This document shows positions 20,035 to 31,088 of a DNA stretch of 64,000 bases, piece by piece. Source of the DNA: Pogonophryne albipinna. Taxonomy: Eukaryota > Chordata > Actinopteri > Perciformes > Artedidraconidae. Location of the stretch: positions 262,001 to 326,000 of the forward strand of contig JAPTMU010000112.1 of the NCBI GenBank assembly GCA_028583405.1, in the 5' to 3' direction. Below the pieces are notes generated by a model. It was given only the letters and a program-made list of their open reading frames with translations, had not been told where the DNA came from and did not search any database. A program made the translations under genes and the position numbers. Every line of letters starts with the position of its first letter. Within the stretch, counting starts at the first letter, position 1.

Positions 20035-21678
20035 CTACTCAGTTTGATTGACAGGAGAGATGATCAGAGGGCTAGAGTTTTTACCACCATCGTTAGGACA
20101 AGGACCAAAATGAGGATAGAGTTTCTCTTTGAAGCAGCAGCCAGTGAAGGAGTAGATCAGAGCTGCAGCATCAACATCATAAAAGGAGACCAGATCCTCC
20201 TCATAATCCACAAACACCCCCAACTTCTCAGGCTGAGACTTCAGAGAGAGACGGACTGGAGGACCAGCACAAGCTTGGTACTCATTTTCATTCCTCAACA
20301 CTATCACCCAGTAACCTTTCTGAGGAGACAGTGAGATCTTTCCCTTCCTGTTGATCGACTCTCTGGCCACTCCTAGAGTCCACTCAGTCTTCCCTTCAAC
20401 CTGAACCTCGTAGTAGAATCTTCCTGAAGAGAAACTCTGCTTTGCTAAGACACAAGAACAAGTATCAAATCTCTCTGGATTGTCTGGGAGATTCTTCTTC
20501 ACATCACCAAGTTTAACTTGTTTTCCATCATCAGACAGGATGAGATCAGGATGTGCTGTATCAGGATCAAGAGTCACCTCCACCTCAGACTGCTGGACCC
20601 TCTTCAGCTCCACCTCGAGCAGCTTCTTCATCTGATTACTGAGCGTCTCCTCCAGCTGAGCCACAGCTCTCCTCACAGTCCCCTCATATGAAGGTGGACG
20701 GACCCTGACTTCTGTCCAGTTCTTGGTGGGTGGAGCAGCGTTCAGGGACGTGAAGCTTTGGAGGAGGTGGAGCTGGTCTTCAGAGCGTGAGAGCTGCTCC
20801 ACCTCAGAGCTCCTCTTCTTCAGCTCAGAGACTTCCTGTTCCAGCTCTTTGATGAAGCCTTCAGCCTGTTCCTCTGTCTCTCTCTGCTTCTCTTTGATCG
20901 TGTCGATGAGCTCGGCCTGGCTTCTCTCAACAGACTCCTTCAGAGCGGTGAAGACTTGAACACCATCTGCTATCTCTCTGTCTGCTCCTTCCTTACTGAG
21001 CTCCACTGAGTCATTCATCTCCTGGATCTTCAGTCGTCTCTTCTGGATCATCTGCTGAATTTCAGCCTCTGTCTTCCCCAGCTCAGCCTTCTTTCCTTCA
21101 TATCCTTCTTTCAGAGGAACAACATCATGTGTCTTGTGCTCTGAAACACTGCAGAGCATGCAGACACACACCTGGTCGGTCTTACAGAACAGCTCCAGCA
21201 GTTTATCGTGCTTCACACACATCCTGCTTTCCAGGTTCTCCTCAGGGTCGATCAGCTGATGTTTCTTCAGGCCTGCTCTTGTCAGGTGAGGCTCCAGGTG
21301 AGTCTCACAGTAGGACTCCAGACACACCAGGCAGGACTTCAGGGCCTTCAGTCTGGTTCCAGTGCAGGCGTCACAGAGAACTTCTCCTGGTTTGACAACT
21401 TGTTGCTCTGAGCTGCTGCTGCTGGCTTTCTGTTGAGCTGACTGTCTGAACTGAGCAGCCATCTCAGAGATGAACGTGTTGACCCGCAGATCAGGCTTTA
21501 TGTTGAACACTTCTTTACAGTTGGGACACTGACTCTGGACATCAATGTCCCAGTGTTGAGAGATGCAGGCTTTACAGAAGTTGTGTCCACATGATGTGGT
21601 GACTGGATCAGTGAACACATCCAGACAGATGGAGCACAGAAACTGATCTTCAGTCAGCAGACAGCTGGCAGCAGACAT
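20035..21678 (-). CDS. TRIM family E3 ubiquitin ligase A (RING, B-box, coiled coil, PRY-SPRY)
   Basis: The product is 547 residues from the ATG at 21678-21676; I chose this start because a TTGCTCTGTCCTCAG acceptor lies eight bases upstream, so the longer frame is intronic. A C3HC4 RING at about 15-58 (CSICLDVF, CGHNFCKAC, CPNC) recruits E2-ubiquitin. It is followed by a B-box-1-like zinc region (CDACTGTRLKALKSC, CETHLEPH) and a B-box 2 (CVKHDKLLELFC, HKTHDVV). A coiled coil follows at about 195-310 and a PRY-SPRY at about 360-547 (LDPDTAHPDL, FYYEVQVEGK, GVFVDYEE). All coding lies in one exon. The architecture resembles the expanded teleost TRIM16/25/47-like and finTRIM groups, many of them immune-related. 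The specific orthologue is not assigned. Its first, non-coding exon appears to lie at 24686. Confidence 0.9.
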   Translation of the reverse strand: MSAASCLLTEDQFLCSICLDVFTDPVTTSCGHNFCKACISQHWDIDVQSQCPNCKEVFNIKPDLRVNTFISEMAAQFRQSAQQKASSSSSEQQVVKPGEVLCDACTGTRLKALKSCLVCLESYCETHLEPHLTRAGLKKHQLIDPEENLESRMCVKHDKLLELFCKTDQVCVCMLCSVSEHKTHDVVPLKEGYEGKKAELGKTEAEIQQMIQKRRLKIQEMNDSVELSKEGADREIADGVQVFTALKESVERSQAELIDTIKEKQRETEEQAEGFIKELEQEVSELKKRSSEVEQLSRSEDQLHLLQSFTSLNAAPPTKNWTEVRVRPPSYEGTVRRAVAQLEETLSNQMKKLLEVELKRVQQSEVEVTLDPDTAHPDLILSDDGKQVKLGDVKKNLPDNPERFDTCSCVLAKQSFSSGRFYYEVQVEGKTEWTLGVARESINRKGKISLSPQKGYWVIVLRNENEYQACAGPPVRLSLKSQPEKLGVFVDYEEDLVSFYDVDAAALIYSFTGCCFKEKLYPHFGPCPNDGGKNSSPLIISPVNQTE

Positions 21679-21682
21679 GTCT

Positions 21683-22559
21683 ACACTCTGAGGACAGAGC
21701 AAGTGAAAAAACAAAACCATGGTTAGTCTTTTTCATGATTATTTGTCAAACTACAAAATATGTTGTGAATGCTCATTGTTTCAAAGCTGACAGTTGCAAA
21801 CAAAAACAATCAAACAAACATAAAGAGATAACCTTTAAAAGTATAATACATAATTATAATAAGACTTATGGAGCACAATTTACGAAGCTCTGTAGATGAG
21901 ATGATCCACAAAACCACCCAGAATCAAAACATATTGAGTAACCCTTAAGCACCATATTGAGCGTGTGCGTCGTGTGTGTGAGTGCATGTGTGTGTTTTTA
22001 TGTCCGTTCGCGAAGGGAGGCATGTCGGTGAGTGGGAGGCGTGTCTTTTGTCATTGTTTTGTTTACATTTGATATAATATGTTTCATTTAATTTTGTATT
22101 GTTAATTCTATATTCCACTTTTCAAGTATTTGTCTGAACGCTGCTTCTGTGACGAAATAATTTCCCAAATTTGGATAAGTAAAGTCTATATTTATATAGA
22201 TATAGACCATCCATTAATTGGTGTTAGTAGTAATTTTGGGAGCAAGTACATTGTTGGTGTCATATTGAAATCTTGAATGTAATCTAATTAAACCCCTACT
22301 CATCCAGTAAACAGAAAATAATACCAATAATACCAAAAATAAATATTATAATAACGCTGAATTAAACACAAATATTATAATTTACTGTGATAATAGACCT
22401 CTGTTAAACATTTGCCCTGAGAGGAACTTCCTGTCTGAGTAGAGCTGAGGGTTTGAGTTTACACCGGATGTTGAAACACAGGAAATATCTTTTCAAAGAC
22501 AGACAGCAGTAACTAGAGAGAAGTTGAGAGGAAAGGGTTATAAGTTAACGGCTGCTGAC
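21683..22559. other. TRIM A intron, left part
   Basis: AT-rich sequence with a TG/CG-repeat stretch near 21960-22010. No exon or element ends were recognised. Confidence 0.5.
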
Positions 22560-24494
22560 CAGTGTTGGGTGTAACGCGTTACAAAAGTAACGGAGTTACA
22601 GTAATATATTACTTTTTGCTGTAACGAAGTAATGTAACGCATTACTAATGAAATGTGGGTAATATATTACCCGTTACAATGCTCAGTAACGCAGTTACAA
22701 CACATTTTAACCCGAAATTAAATGGTGTTTTGTTTTTTAAGAATGTACTAACATAGCGAGACATTCCGACACCAGACAAATTGTGCGGGTAGATTAGTAA
22801 ACCTGGTGTTTACCCTTCAGGCTTCGCGTCGGGATATTCGGGCAGTTGAATGTTATGCACCCTCTATTCAAAAAAGAGAACGGAGCGAAAAATACTAACA
22901 ACAAATTGTGTCAGGTGCGCGTGACCTGCTCCGCTGCGCGTGCATCATTTCCAAAGTGCTTCCACAGCAGTGACACACATCTGTGGATAATCATTTATAC
23001 GAGAATGCTTAAAGCAACCATCACTAAACGCCAGCAACACTGCATCTACTGCAGACAACAGGCCAGATGGGGACATCACGTTACCCTCCGTTGTGGACAC
23101 TAGCTTACTCCCGCCTGACTCGCCGCCCTCAACCCCGGGAGCAGCACTCTTCGTTGCCCGAAACTACGCAGCCCCTCTGCGGCCCGCAGGTGCCAGCCAG
23201 GATACCACGGCAAAACAGAGCCTGCCCAGGTATATCTAAACAAGTACCCGCCTGTACAGTGGGGTTCGGCGGTCATGTTGCAGCTCGTGGTATACAAATA
23301 GACAAGGGCTAGAATATTCATGTGAAAATAGTGCCATATTCTGCCATGCCTGTAGAAATGTTGGGTCAAAAATAATGCATACAATAGCACAGATGCCTTC
23401 ACCACGAATGGCTACAAAAAGATCTCATATCCCAAGCTTATCAACAAGCTGATGTTGCAGCTGAAATGTTCTCCAGGTCACAAAGTCAACCTCACAGGAA
23501 GATGTGATCCAGTTTTCAAGCACAGTAAATATTCTCTTCCCAGAGTATATGATGGGACCAAGGTGATGATGTAGTATGGTTTTAATAATACTTTTGCTTT
23601 TCAATGTTTGCCATTTCAAACCATGAGCTGGTTCAAATAATATTTGCCTTGATTTACAAAATGTTCTCATTTGTTTGATCAGTACAGCTTTGAAGCTTTT
23701 GTGCTTTTCTTTGCCATAGTCCACTTTGGATTATATGAAATATTTCAGGATTGCACTTTTAACTCAATTGAAATGTTCTCACTTGCTTGGTTTCAAAATA
23801 TAACAAATACCATAATCTGTTCATTGGGGACCATCAATGCTATTTTTCATTGCTGTTGCCGGCCACTATTGCTCATGTTAACCTGCTACTGCTGCGCCCC
23901 CTGTAATCTCAGAGGCACCCCCTGTAACCTCAGAGGCACCTTGAGTCATTTTGTTCTGGAGCCGGGCCTGTACATGGCCATATACTAAACAAACTACAGA
24001 GCCCATTCCGTGTCCTGTTAGTGTTCACTTCCTGTCTGCCTTCTTCTGGTGATTTATCTGACGTCCAGCGCTCCGTCTTTTAACCTCTTTTCCTTTCTCT
24101 TTCTTGATCCTCCTTAGCAACCTTCATTATAGTCCTTGACAGTGGTCTGTACTGCTGTATTAACAACGTGTCACATGTTAAGAAGTTACAATCAGAATCG
24201 AGTATTCAACTAAGCCGTGTAATACAAGTTGTTAGTAGCCTTAATGGCCTACACAGTTGTTATGCTACCACATTGCCCTTCACTGGATGTAGAATGAGCT
24301 GCTCTAAACTACATTTTAGCATTTAAAATTCTTTTGCGGTTATTTTGGTGAAAGTAACTTAAAAAAGTAACTAAAGTAGTGTAACTCATTACATTTCAGA
24401 GACAGTAATTTTGTAATGTAACTTATTACTTTCAAAAGAGAGTAATAAGTAATATGTAATATATTACATTTTGGAAGTAACTTGCCCAACACTG
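22560..24494. mobile_element. Non-autonomous hAT element with perfect 8-bp TSD in TRIM A intron
   Basis: The ends are CAGTGTTGGGTGTAACGCG and TTGCCCAACACTG. Subterminal GTAACxxAGTTAC motifs recur inside both ends. The octamer CTGCTGAC flanks it on both sides (22552-22559, 24495-24502). The 1.9-kb interior holds only short open frames and no identifiable transposase. Confidence 0.88.
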
Positions 24495-24685
24495 CTGCTG
24501 ACCAAAGTGTATAACAGTTAAATAGGTTGTACAATCTAAATATTGTGCCTTTACAGACTACACAAAAAGAGACCTCCCAAACAATCTGAGCTAGGCTAGT
24601 TAGCTGTTAGCACGCCTGGGCTAACTGCTGTTCCGGTTCTTCGTCTCGTGTTTAGTGAGGCGTTGTGTCTCTGTAGTGCACTCAC

Positions 24686-24780
24686 CAGTGTTTGCAGAGG
24701 TTCTGCTGTGTTGTGGAGAAGAAGCTGCTGGATTCAGTTGTTCAGAGAAACAGAGACGCTGTCTGGACCGCAGCTCTGCT
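24686..24780 (-). other. Candidate non-coding first exon of TRIM A
   Basis: On the minus strand this segment ends CAAACACTG|GTGAGTGC, a strong splice donor. The 21.7-kb acceptor in front of the TRIM A start codon can accept it. There is no ATG in it that would extend the protein. The upstream border (transcription start) is only estimated. The intron would be about 3 kb, 1.9 kb of which is the hAT insertion. Confidence 0.6.
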
Positions 24781-24786
24781 CTCACT

Positions 24787-24803
24787 AACTTTCACTTTCG
24801 TTT
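24787..24803 (-). promoter_or_regulatory. Interferon-stimulated response element (IRF site)
   Basis: The minus strand reads GAAACGAAAGTGAAAGT, containing GAAAGTGAAA, an exact GAAANNGAAA IRF/ISRE core with a third GAAA half. It lies directly upstream of the candidate TRIM A first exon. Many fish TRIM genes are interferon-inducible, so the site fits. Function is inferred. Confidence 0.65.
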
Positions 24804-24909
24804 CTGTGAAGTTGAAGCTCTCCTGTTTCAGTGTTGCTCCTCCTCTCAGTGTAGCTCTGTGAGTGAGGGTGTGTCACTCTCTGGGGAGGACATTAACTCA
24901 GCTTTGTAA

Positions 24910-26254
24910 CAAGAGGAGTTTTTACATTATGTTTACCATGTTTTTGTTATAAAGGAGAAAAAGTTAAGATGGAAAACTTTTGTCACAAATAGGCCTCACT
25001 GTGATTTTGAGGTTTTACAATAAAACACCTCTTTAAAATAACTAAACGCAGATAAATAGAGGTCAGTAAATTAAGTAAAAGTGTCTCAATCAGAGAGTAG
25101 CAGGTCTAAATTACCATCCACCACTTGAATATCAATAGTGTCTGAGAAAACACATGATAATGTACATATACTGTGCACATAAATGATTAATTATCATCAC
25201 TTTTATTTTCATTAATGACTTTGTAAATCTCAAGTTTGAACATTTAGGAAACAAGCCTGGTTTATTCCACCGATGTTTGCATGTAATTCGTTTTACTATA
25301 AGTTCAATGATACAGTTATTTATGAAAAGCGTGCATCAGGCTGCAGTGGGTTAGTTCCTCCACAAGAGGGCGGCCTCAGCTCTCTCTCATTTTCTACAGA
25401 CTCTGGTTTTGGGTTCATATCATCTTCTCAAACACAACTAAACTGCACATATTTACTTTCAAACATGTACATCCATTTGGGTACCATATCACTTCCACAA
25501 GACCTTTACATCATGCACTTTCTAAACGCTTTGACCAACTTCTGCAGGTCCATATTAAGATAAGATGGACCTTTATTCATCCCTGTGGGGAAACTCAGTA
25601 GTTTAACAGCAACAAGGTAAAATTGATCAAAGATAACAATTAAAAATGATAAAACAACTATAAAATAAGAAATGAATTAAAATGAACATATTTACATATT
25701 TGATCATGTGTACATATTATTGCACATACATGTGTGTGTGTGAAAACCGTGTGTATTTTATGTCCAGTAATTGTGCCATTGTAGAACTTGTTTTATATAT
25801 AATTGGTATACTATTTTTTGCATACTTTTATTATACATTAGTCCTTGGTTTTTCTCAGATGGATAGATGGATAGACTTGTTTACAGTAGAGTAGTTATAT
25901 TATTAAACAGCTGCTTAAAATGGACACTGGAATTCTTGAAGCTTTTAGTAAAAAAAAAAAAAGACAAAATTAACAAAGTAACCGCAGCTCCGAAATTATA
26001 AATATGTTCATGATCAATTGCAATTGTTCCTGTATATCCACTCAAACGTAAATCAAAATATGCCATCATTACTTTTAGAAATGATCATAAAAATGACATT
26101 AATTAATCTAAAGAAACCCTAGTATAACTGTTGAATAATCTGCTTTAAACACAAAAACACAAACAATTCAAGCGTACAGGAATATGTAATATAAATGTTG
26201 TGTAATTATTTTTAAATTCAGTTCATTTTAAGCCTTTTGGTAATAACCTCGCTC
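24910..26254. other. Intergenic AT-rich DNA with a LINE 3' tail
   Basis: No gene was recognised. At 25553-25610 the minus strand reads as the 3' end of a LINE (CATCCCACAGGGATGAATAAA-like sequence ending in TCTTA repeats). Poly-A and ATGGATAG repeats lie near 25860-25970. Confidence 0.5.
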
Positions 26255-26315
26255 AGGATCAGAATTTGGTTTATTGACAAGTAGGTTTACACATACATGC
26301 AATTGCTTTGGTTGA
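26255..26315 (-). mobile_element. Retroelement 3' end fragment
   Basis: On the minus strand the sequence ends CTTGTCAATAAACCAAATTC TGATCCTGA, a common fish retroelement tail. Only about 60 bp remain. Confidence 0.4.
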
Positions 26316-26328
26316 TTATGGATGGATA

Positions 26329-26520
26329 CAAGGGGTGTAACGGTATCCGTATTCGTCCCGTACCGTCACAGTTCGGACATCACGGTTCAGCACATGCAGT
26401 CACACGACGAATACGCCTTTTTTTTACGAGTGGGAAAAAAGTCTATCATGGAGAGGCGAAGTCCCTCCCTTTCCGGTGACCACCATGGGACCTTATTTTG
26501 GAAAAATTATGTATTGTAGT
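26329..26520 (+). mobile_element. hAT end fragment, copy 1
   Basis: It starts AGGGGTGTAACGGTATCCG and continues through GTCCCGTACCGTCAC. Nearly the same 190 bp recurs in direct orientation at 26963-27154. The motif is a hAT-type terminus. Confidence 0.7.
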
Positions 26521-26736
26521 CAATTGCGAGAGAAAACGTATCTTTCGATCCCGTTTTAATTGTGCCACGAATTACACAAAAAATCTTTTCCATGTCAAAA
26601 AAGTCAGTTTGTCGTAGAACTGTTGACTATGAAAAATACACAACTAGAAACACTACAAATCCCAGAGTTGCGTAAGTGATGTCATAAATGTTTTCCTCCA
26701 CTAAATATAAGAGATAGCTAAGATAACTTTAACAAT

Positions 26737-26850
26737 ATGCCTGTGTGCTTTGTACCAGGTTGTAATCATACCAGCAATGGGTCTCGTTCTTTCACTTCCC
26801 GTCTGATGAAAGGACCAGGAGTGGCTGGATCAAGTTTGCTACCTAGCTGG
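26737..26850 (+). pseudogene. THAP zinc-finger domain relic
   Basis: The frame from ATG at 26737 reads MPVCFVPGCNHTSNGSRSF, the MPxCxVxGC start of a C2CH THAP domain. The continuation needs a frame change to read a W-containing stretch (DERTRSGWIKFAT). It therefore looks frameshifted and is probably left from a THAP-containing transposon. It lies between the two hAT fragments. Confidence 0.55.
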
Positions 26851-26962
26851 TAGCAAGCACGTTAGTTAGCATTACAGCCGGCTTAACCTTGTCATTTTTA
26901 TTAGCCTTAACACGAAGTAACATTAAGTAACCCAAAATGTTAAACATTAAGAGTAGTAGTCA

Positions 26963-27154
26963 GTAGGGGTGTAACGGTATCCGTATTCGTCCCGTACCGT
27001 CACGGTTCGGACGTCACGGTTCAGCACATGCAGTCACACGACGAATACGCCTTTTTTTTACGAGTGGGAAAAAAGTCTATCATAGAGAGGCGAAGTCCCT
27101 CCCTTTCCGGTGACCACCATGGGACCTTATTTTGGAAAAATTATGTATTGTAGT
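26963..27154 (+). mobile_element. hAT end fragment, copy 2, at the duplication breakpoint
   Basis: It matches 26329-26520 with few differences and stops at TGTATTGTAGT, where duplicated wasl 3'UTR sequence begins. It thus marks the left junction of the second duplicate. Confidence 0.75.
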
Positions 27155-30100
27155 GTAAATGTTGTAAGAATTGGCTGTATATTTATTTGTTTGCCTTTTT
27201 TGCTCTTTTTATTTTAACGATTATAAGAATGAATCTGTGCAATACCTCATCTGTTAGATCTGTCACACATTCCCATCGTTAAAGACTCCTTAGAAAGCAC
27301 TAAACGCCGCCATCAGCACATTTCATTATCGACGCTATAAACCCTCGCTGCTCCCTGACAGCAGTCTGAACCGAGGCTTCATCGCTCCTTGGGAAATATT
27401 GTTTTTCTTGTTTCCATTCCTCTTCTGAGAAACTGAAAAGGAGACGAGCAAACAGGCAGGATCCTCTTTGTGTTAGAATGCTAGATAACACTATTTTCTT
27501 ACCGTGCTTCTTCTGTCGCGTCTCCTAATGAAGTTTAGTTTAGTCGTGTTCTTTTTTCATGAATCCTTTTTTGACCAAAATGGCTCAGTCGCCTCACGTG
27601 TTTTTTTTTATGAAGTTAAAGCCGTTTATTTGCACACAGTTTATATGATAGCTCAGTGTTGTGTGTTTTTTTTTTAAGTGTGTGTTGAGTTTATTTGTAT
27701 TTAGTTTCAAGCAGGTTACAGTGAAGATGGACATTTTTTAAAAAGGTTTTGCGATATCGTGACCTTGTTCAAATGGGACTACAAACATTTTCTTTGGCTT
27801 GATACAAAAACATGTCTACACACACACACACACACATTTTGTGAAATGATGGAAGTTTTGTTCTTATGGTCTGGTTGGTTGTTTTTGTTGTGGCATCTTT
27901 CCGTTATTTCCTGCAGGAGGAAACATCTCCAGCGCTCTGGTCCCTATTTCAAATATCCCGTCATGCAGAAAAAAAAAAGATGGATATAATTCATCCTCTT
28001 CCCTCCAGTTAACAAACTATCATTTTATGCAATGCGACTGTACATGCCTCCTCATGGAGAATCATTTAAAAAGAAAAAAGCAAATAATAAATAAACCAAA
28101 TGTGGCATTTGCAAGCAGCTTGTGGTTCGGCGATGCCCGAGATCCCTTTGTGTGTAAACGGAAAAAAGAAATAGCCGACGCTCGTTTTAACTGTTCGAGT
28201 TTTTACCGTCCTCCAGCGAGGCTGAAAGCTGCATCGAAAGCTGAGATACTGACAGTGAGCCTGTGAAAAGGGTTGGGAGGGGGAGGGCAATTCAAATACT
28301 AAATTCTATACTTAAATAAATGTTAATATTTACAGAGAAATGTGTGTCTTGTTATTTGTTAAAGTGGTTCTACTTCAGAGGGGATGAAGTCCAGTTTGGT
28401 GCTAAAATCAACATTCATTTTATGTTTCTGTAAAGAGACATTTTATACAGGTATCGACCCAGAACTGGCCCCCATTAAAGTCAGCGTTAATTATTTTTCA
28501 ATGTGTGTAGACTGATTAAAACCATTAGGAACAGTAGGTAGTTTCAGGGAAGCTTCATAGACTTAACACAACATGACTACAGGCCTAGTTGAATACTCGA
28601 TGCTGATTGGTCAATTTGGAGCATTCTGTGGTCTGCTAGGTTTATCACTAGTAGACCAGACGTCCTTGAGTATGTCTTTTTTCTGTCGTTTGCTGGGAAC
28701 AGATCCTCTGACAATAGTTTGTGGGAGATTTGATCCTTTGCAACAAAAACCTATAACACACTGCAGGGAAGGCAAAACCCAAAAATCATAATAGGGTCTC
28801 TATGAAGTTTGTGATTTCAAAATGAGCTTGAAACAAAAAAACAGGCAAAAAACGCATTAAAGTCAATCTCGGTACCATCACTAGTTACACTTAGATTTCA
28901 TTGTGCTCCTTTGTTCCTGTAAACTGTTTCAGCAGACTGTCCAGTTATTATACACAGCGACATTATCATACACTACCTACCATCTCAGATTCAAAAGGGT
29001 ATCTGAGTTCTCTGAGAATAGCTGATGGGTAACACATGAACTGCTTTTTTTCCAAATAAATACAATAAAGTTTAATCCGAATGTATTTTTATTTCAAAAG
29101 AAGAAGATAGTGTTTTTCCTAAAATGCTGTTTTGCTAAATATTCATATAAACAAGGATAAGACAAATACTGTTGTCTCTGAAACAGACATTCAAAGTACA
29201 AACGCTTGTATGTCGTACGTCGGATTTGACAGTCCTGAAGGCAGTTGATTTCAAAGATTTTAAGAGATCATTTGAATCATCGCAGTTGATTGGTTTCATG
29301 TTGTTTGTAACAATGTGACACAAAGACATTTGTTTACAGAAAAGAAACTAATATTTTTTTAATACAAATCTGGTATAACAATGTATAGAGGGGGCATCCC
29401 CCCAGAAGACACACATTTATCACATGAAATTATAGCGAACCCCGTGTGAAACATCAAATGGTTGTTCTACTCAGTGTGATTGACAGGAGAGATGATCAGA
29501 GGGGCAGAGTTTTCACCACCATCGTTGTCACAAGGACCAAAATGAGGGTAGAGTTTCTCTTTGAAGCAGCAGCCAGTGAAGGAGTAGATCAGAGCTGCAG
29601 CATCAACATCATAAAAGGAGACCAGACCCTCCTCATAATCCACAAACACCCCCAACTTCTCAGGCTGAGACTTCAGAGAGAGACAGGCTGGAGGACTAGC
29701 ACAAGCTTGGTACTCATTTTCATTCCTCAACACTATCACCCAGTAACCATCCTGAGGAGACAGTGAGATCTTTCCCTTCCTGTTGATCGACTCTCTGGCC
29801 ACTCCTAGATCCCACTCAGTGTTTCCTTTAACCTGAACCTCGTAGTAGAATCTTCCTGAAGAGAAACTCTGCTTTGCTAAGACACAAGGACACTGATCAA
29901 ATCTCTCTGGATTGTCTGGGAGATTCTTCTTCACATCACCATCTTTCACTTTTTTTCCATCATCAGACAGGATGAGATCAGGATGTGCTGTATCAGGATC
30001 AAGAGTCACCTCCACCTCATGCTGCTGGACCCTCTTCAGCTCGAGCAGCTTCTTCATCTGATTACTGAGCGTCTCCTCCAGCTGAGCCACAGCTCTCCTC

Positions 30101-31088
30101 ACAGTCCCCTCATATGAAGGTGGACGGACCCTGACTTCTGTCCAGTTCTTGGTGGGTGGAGCAGCGTTCAGGGACGTGAAGCTTTGGAGGAGGTGGAGCT
30201 GGTCTTCAGAGCGTGAGAGCTGCTCCACCTCAGAGCTTCTCTTCTTCAGCTCAGAGACTTCCTGTTCCAGCTCTTTGATGAAGCCTTCAGCCTGTTCCTC
30301 TGTCTCTCTCTGCTTCTCTTTGATGGTGTCGATGAGCTCGGCATGGCTTCTTTCAACAGACTCCTTCAGAGCGGTGAAGACCTGAACACCATCTGCTATC
30401 TCTGTCTGCTCCTTCCTTACTGAGCTCCACTGAGTCATTCATCTCCTGGATCTTCAGTCGTCTCTTCTGGATCATCTGCTGAATTTCAGCCTCTGTCTTC
30501 CCCAGCTCAGCCTTCTTTCCTTCATATCCTTCTTTCAGAGGAACAACATCATGTGTCTTGTGGGCAGAAGAGGTGCAGTGGATGCAAACACACACCTGGT
30601 CGGTCTTACAGAACAGCTCCAGCAGTTTAACGTGCTTCACACACATCCTGCCTTCCAGGTTCTCCTCAGGATCGATCAGCTGATGTTTCTTCAGGCCTGC
30701 TCTTGTCAGGTGAGTCTCACAGTAGGACTCCAGACACACCAGGCAGGACTTCAGGGCCTTCAGTCTGGTTCCAGTGCAGGCGTCACAGGGAACTTCTCCT
30801 GGTTTAACAACGTGTTGCTCTGAGCTGCTGGCTTTCTGTTGAGCTGACTGTCTGAACTGAGCAGCCATCTCAGAGATGAAAGTGTTGACCCGCAGATCAG
30901 GCTTTATGTTGAACACCTCTTTACAGTTGGGACACTGACTCGGGACATCAATATCCCAGTATTCAGAGATGCAGGCTTTACAGAAGTTGTGTCCACATGG
31001 TGTGCTGACTGGATCAGTGAACACATCCAGACAGATGGAGCACAGAAACTGATCTTCAGTCAGCAGACAGCTGGCAGCAGACATGTCT
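27154..31088. repeat. Segmental duplication, copy 2
   Basis: A direct repeat of 12880-21682 lacking the L2 LINE. It contains a second wasl 3'UTR body (27154-28335) without any coding exon, and TRIM copy B. Small indels separate the copies, for example an extra TCGTTTGCTG-type insertion near 28686. Confidence 0.9.
29467..31084 (-). pseudogene. TRIM copy B, frameshifted duplicate of TRIM A
   Basis: It is nearly identical to TRIM A from the ATG at 31084-31082 through the RING, B-boxes and start of the coiled coil. TRIM A has CTATCTCTCTGTCTG there; this copy has CTATCTCTGTCTG (about 30397-30407), a 2-bp CT loss. The frame shifts after SKEGADR and stops at 30353. The rest (coiled coil end and PRY-SPRY, 29467-30400) is open in another frame. 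The product would be about 243 residues with RING and B-boxes but no SPRY, or nothing. Homology to copy A ends four bases upstream of the ATG, so the duplicated promoter and first exon are absent, although a TTATTCTTACAG acceptor-like sequence precedes the ATG. Confidence 0.85.

Larger units (their letters stand above)
12880..21682. repeat. Segmental duplication, copy 1 (interrupted by an L2 insertion)
   Basis: Sequence from TGTAAATGTTGTAAGAATTG (12880) through the TRIM A start codon region (GCAGACATGTCT, ending 21682) recurs in the same order and orientation at 27154-31088. After removing the 4.85-kb LINE plus one target copy (14645-19496) the two copies have nearly equal length (about 3.95 and 3.94 kb). 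The segment joins the wasl 3'UTR, intergenic DNA and the TRIM coding exon. Confidence 0.9.

Noticed and set aside
27300..28290. Short matching frames at 13026-14019 and 27300-28290 as conserved small genes
   Set aside because: They match only because the wasl 3'UTR is duplicated. They show no domain and no independent evidence of coding.
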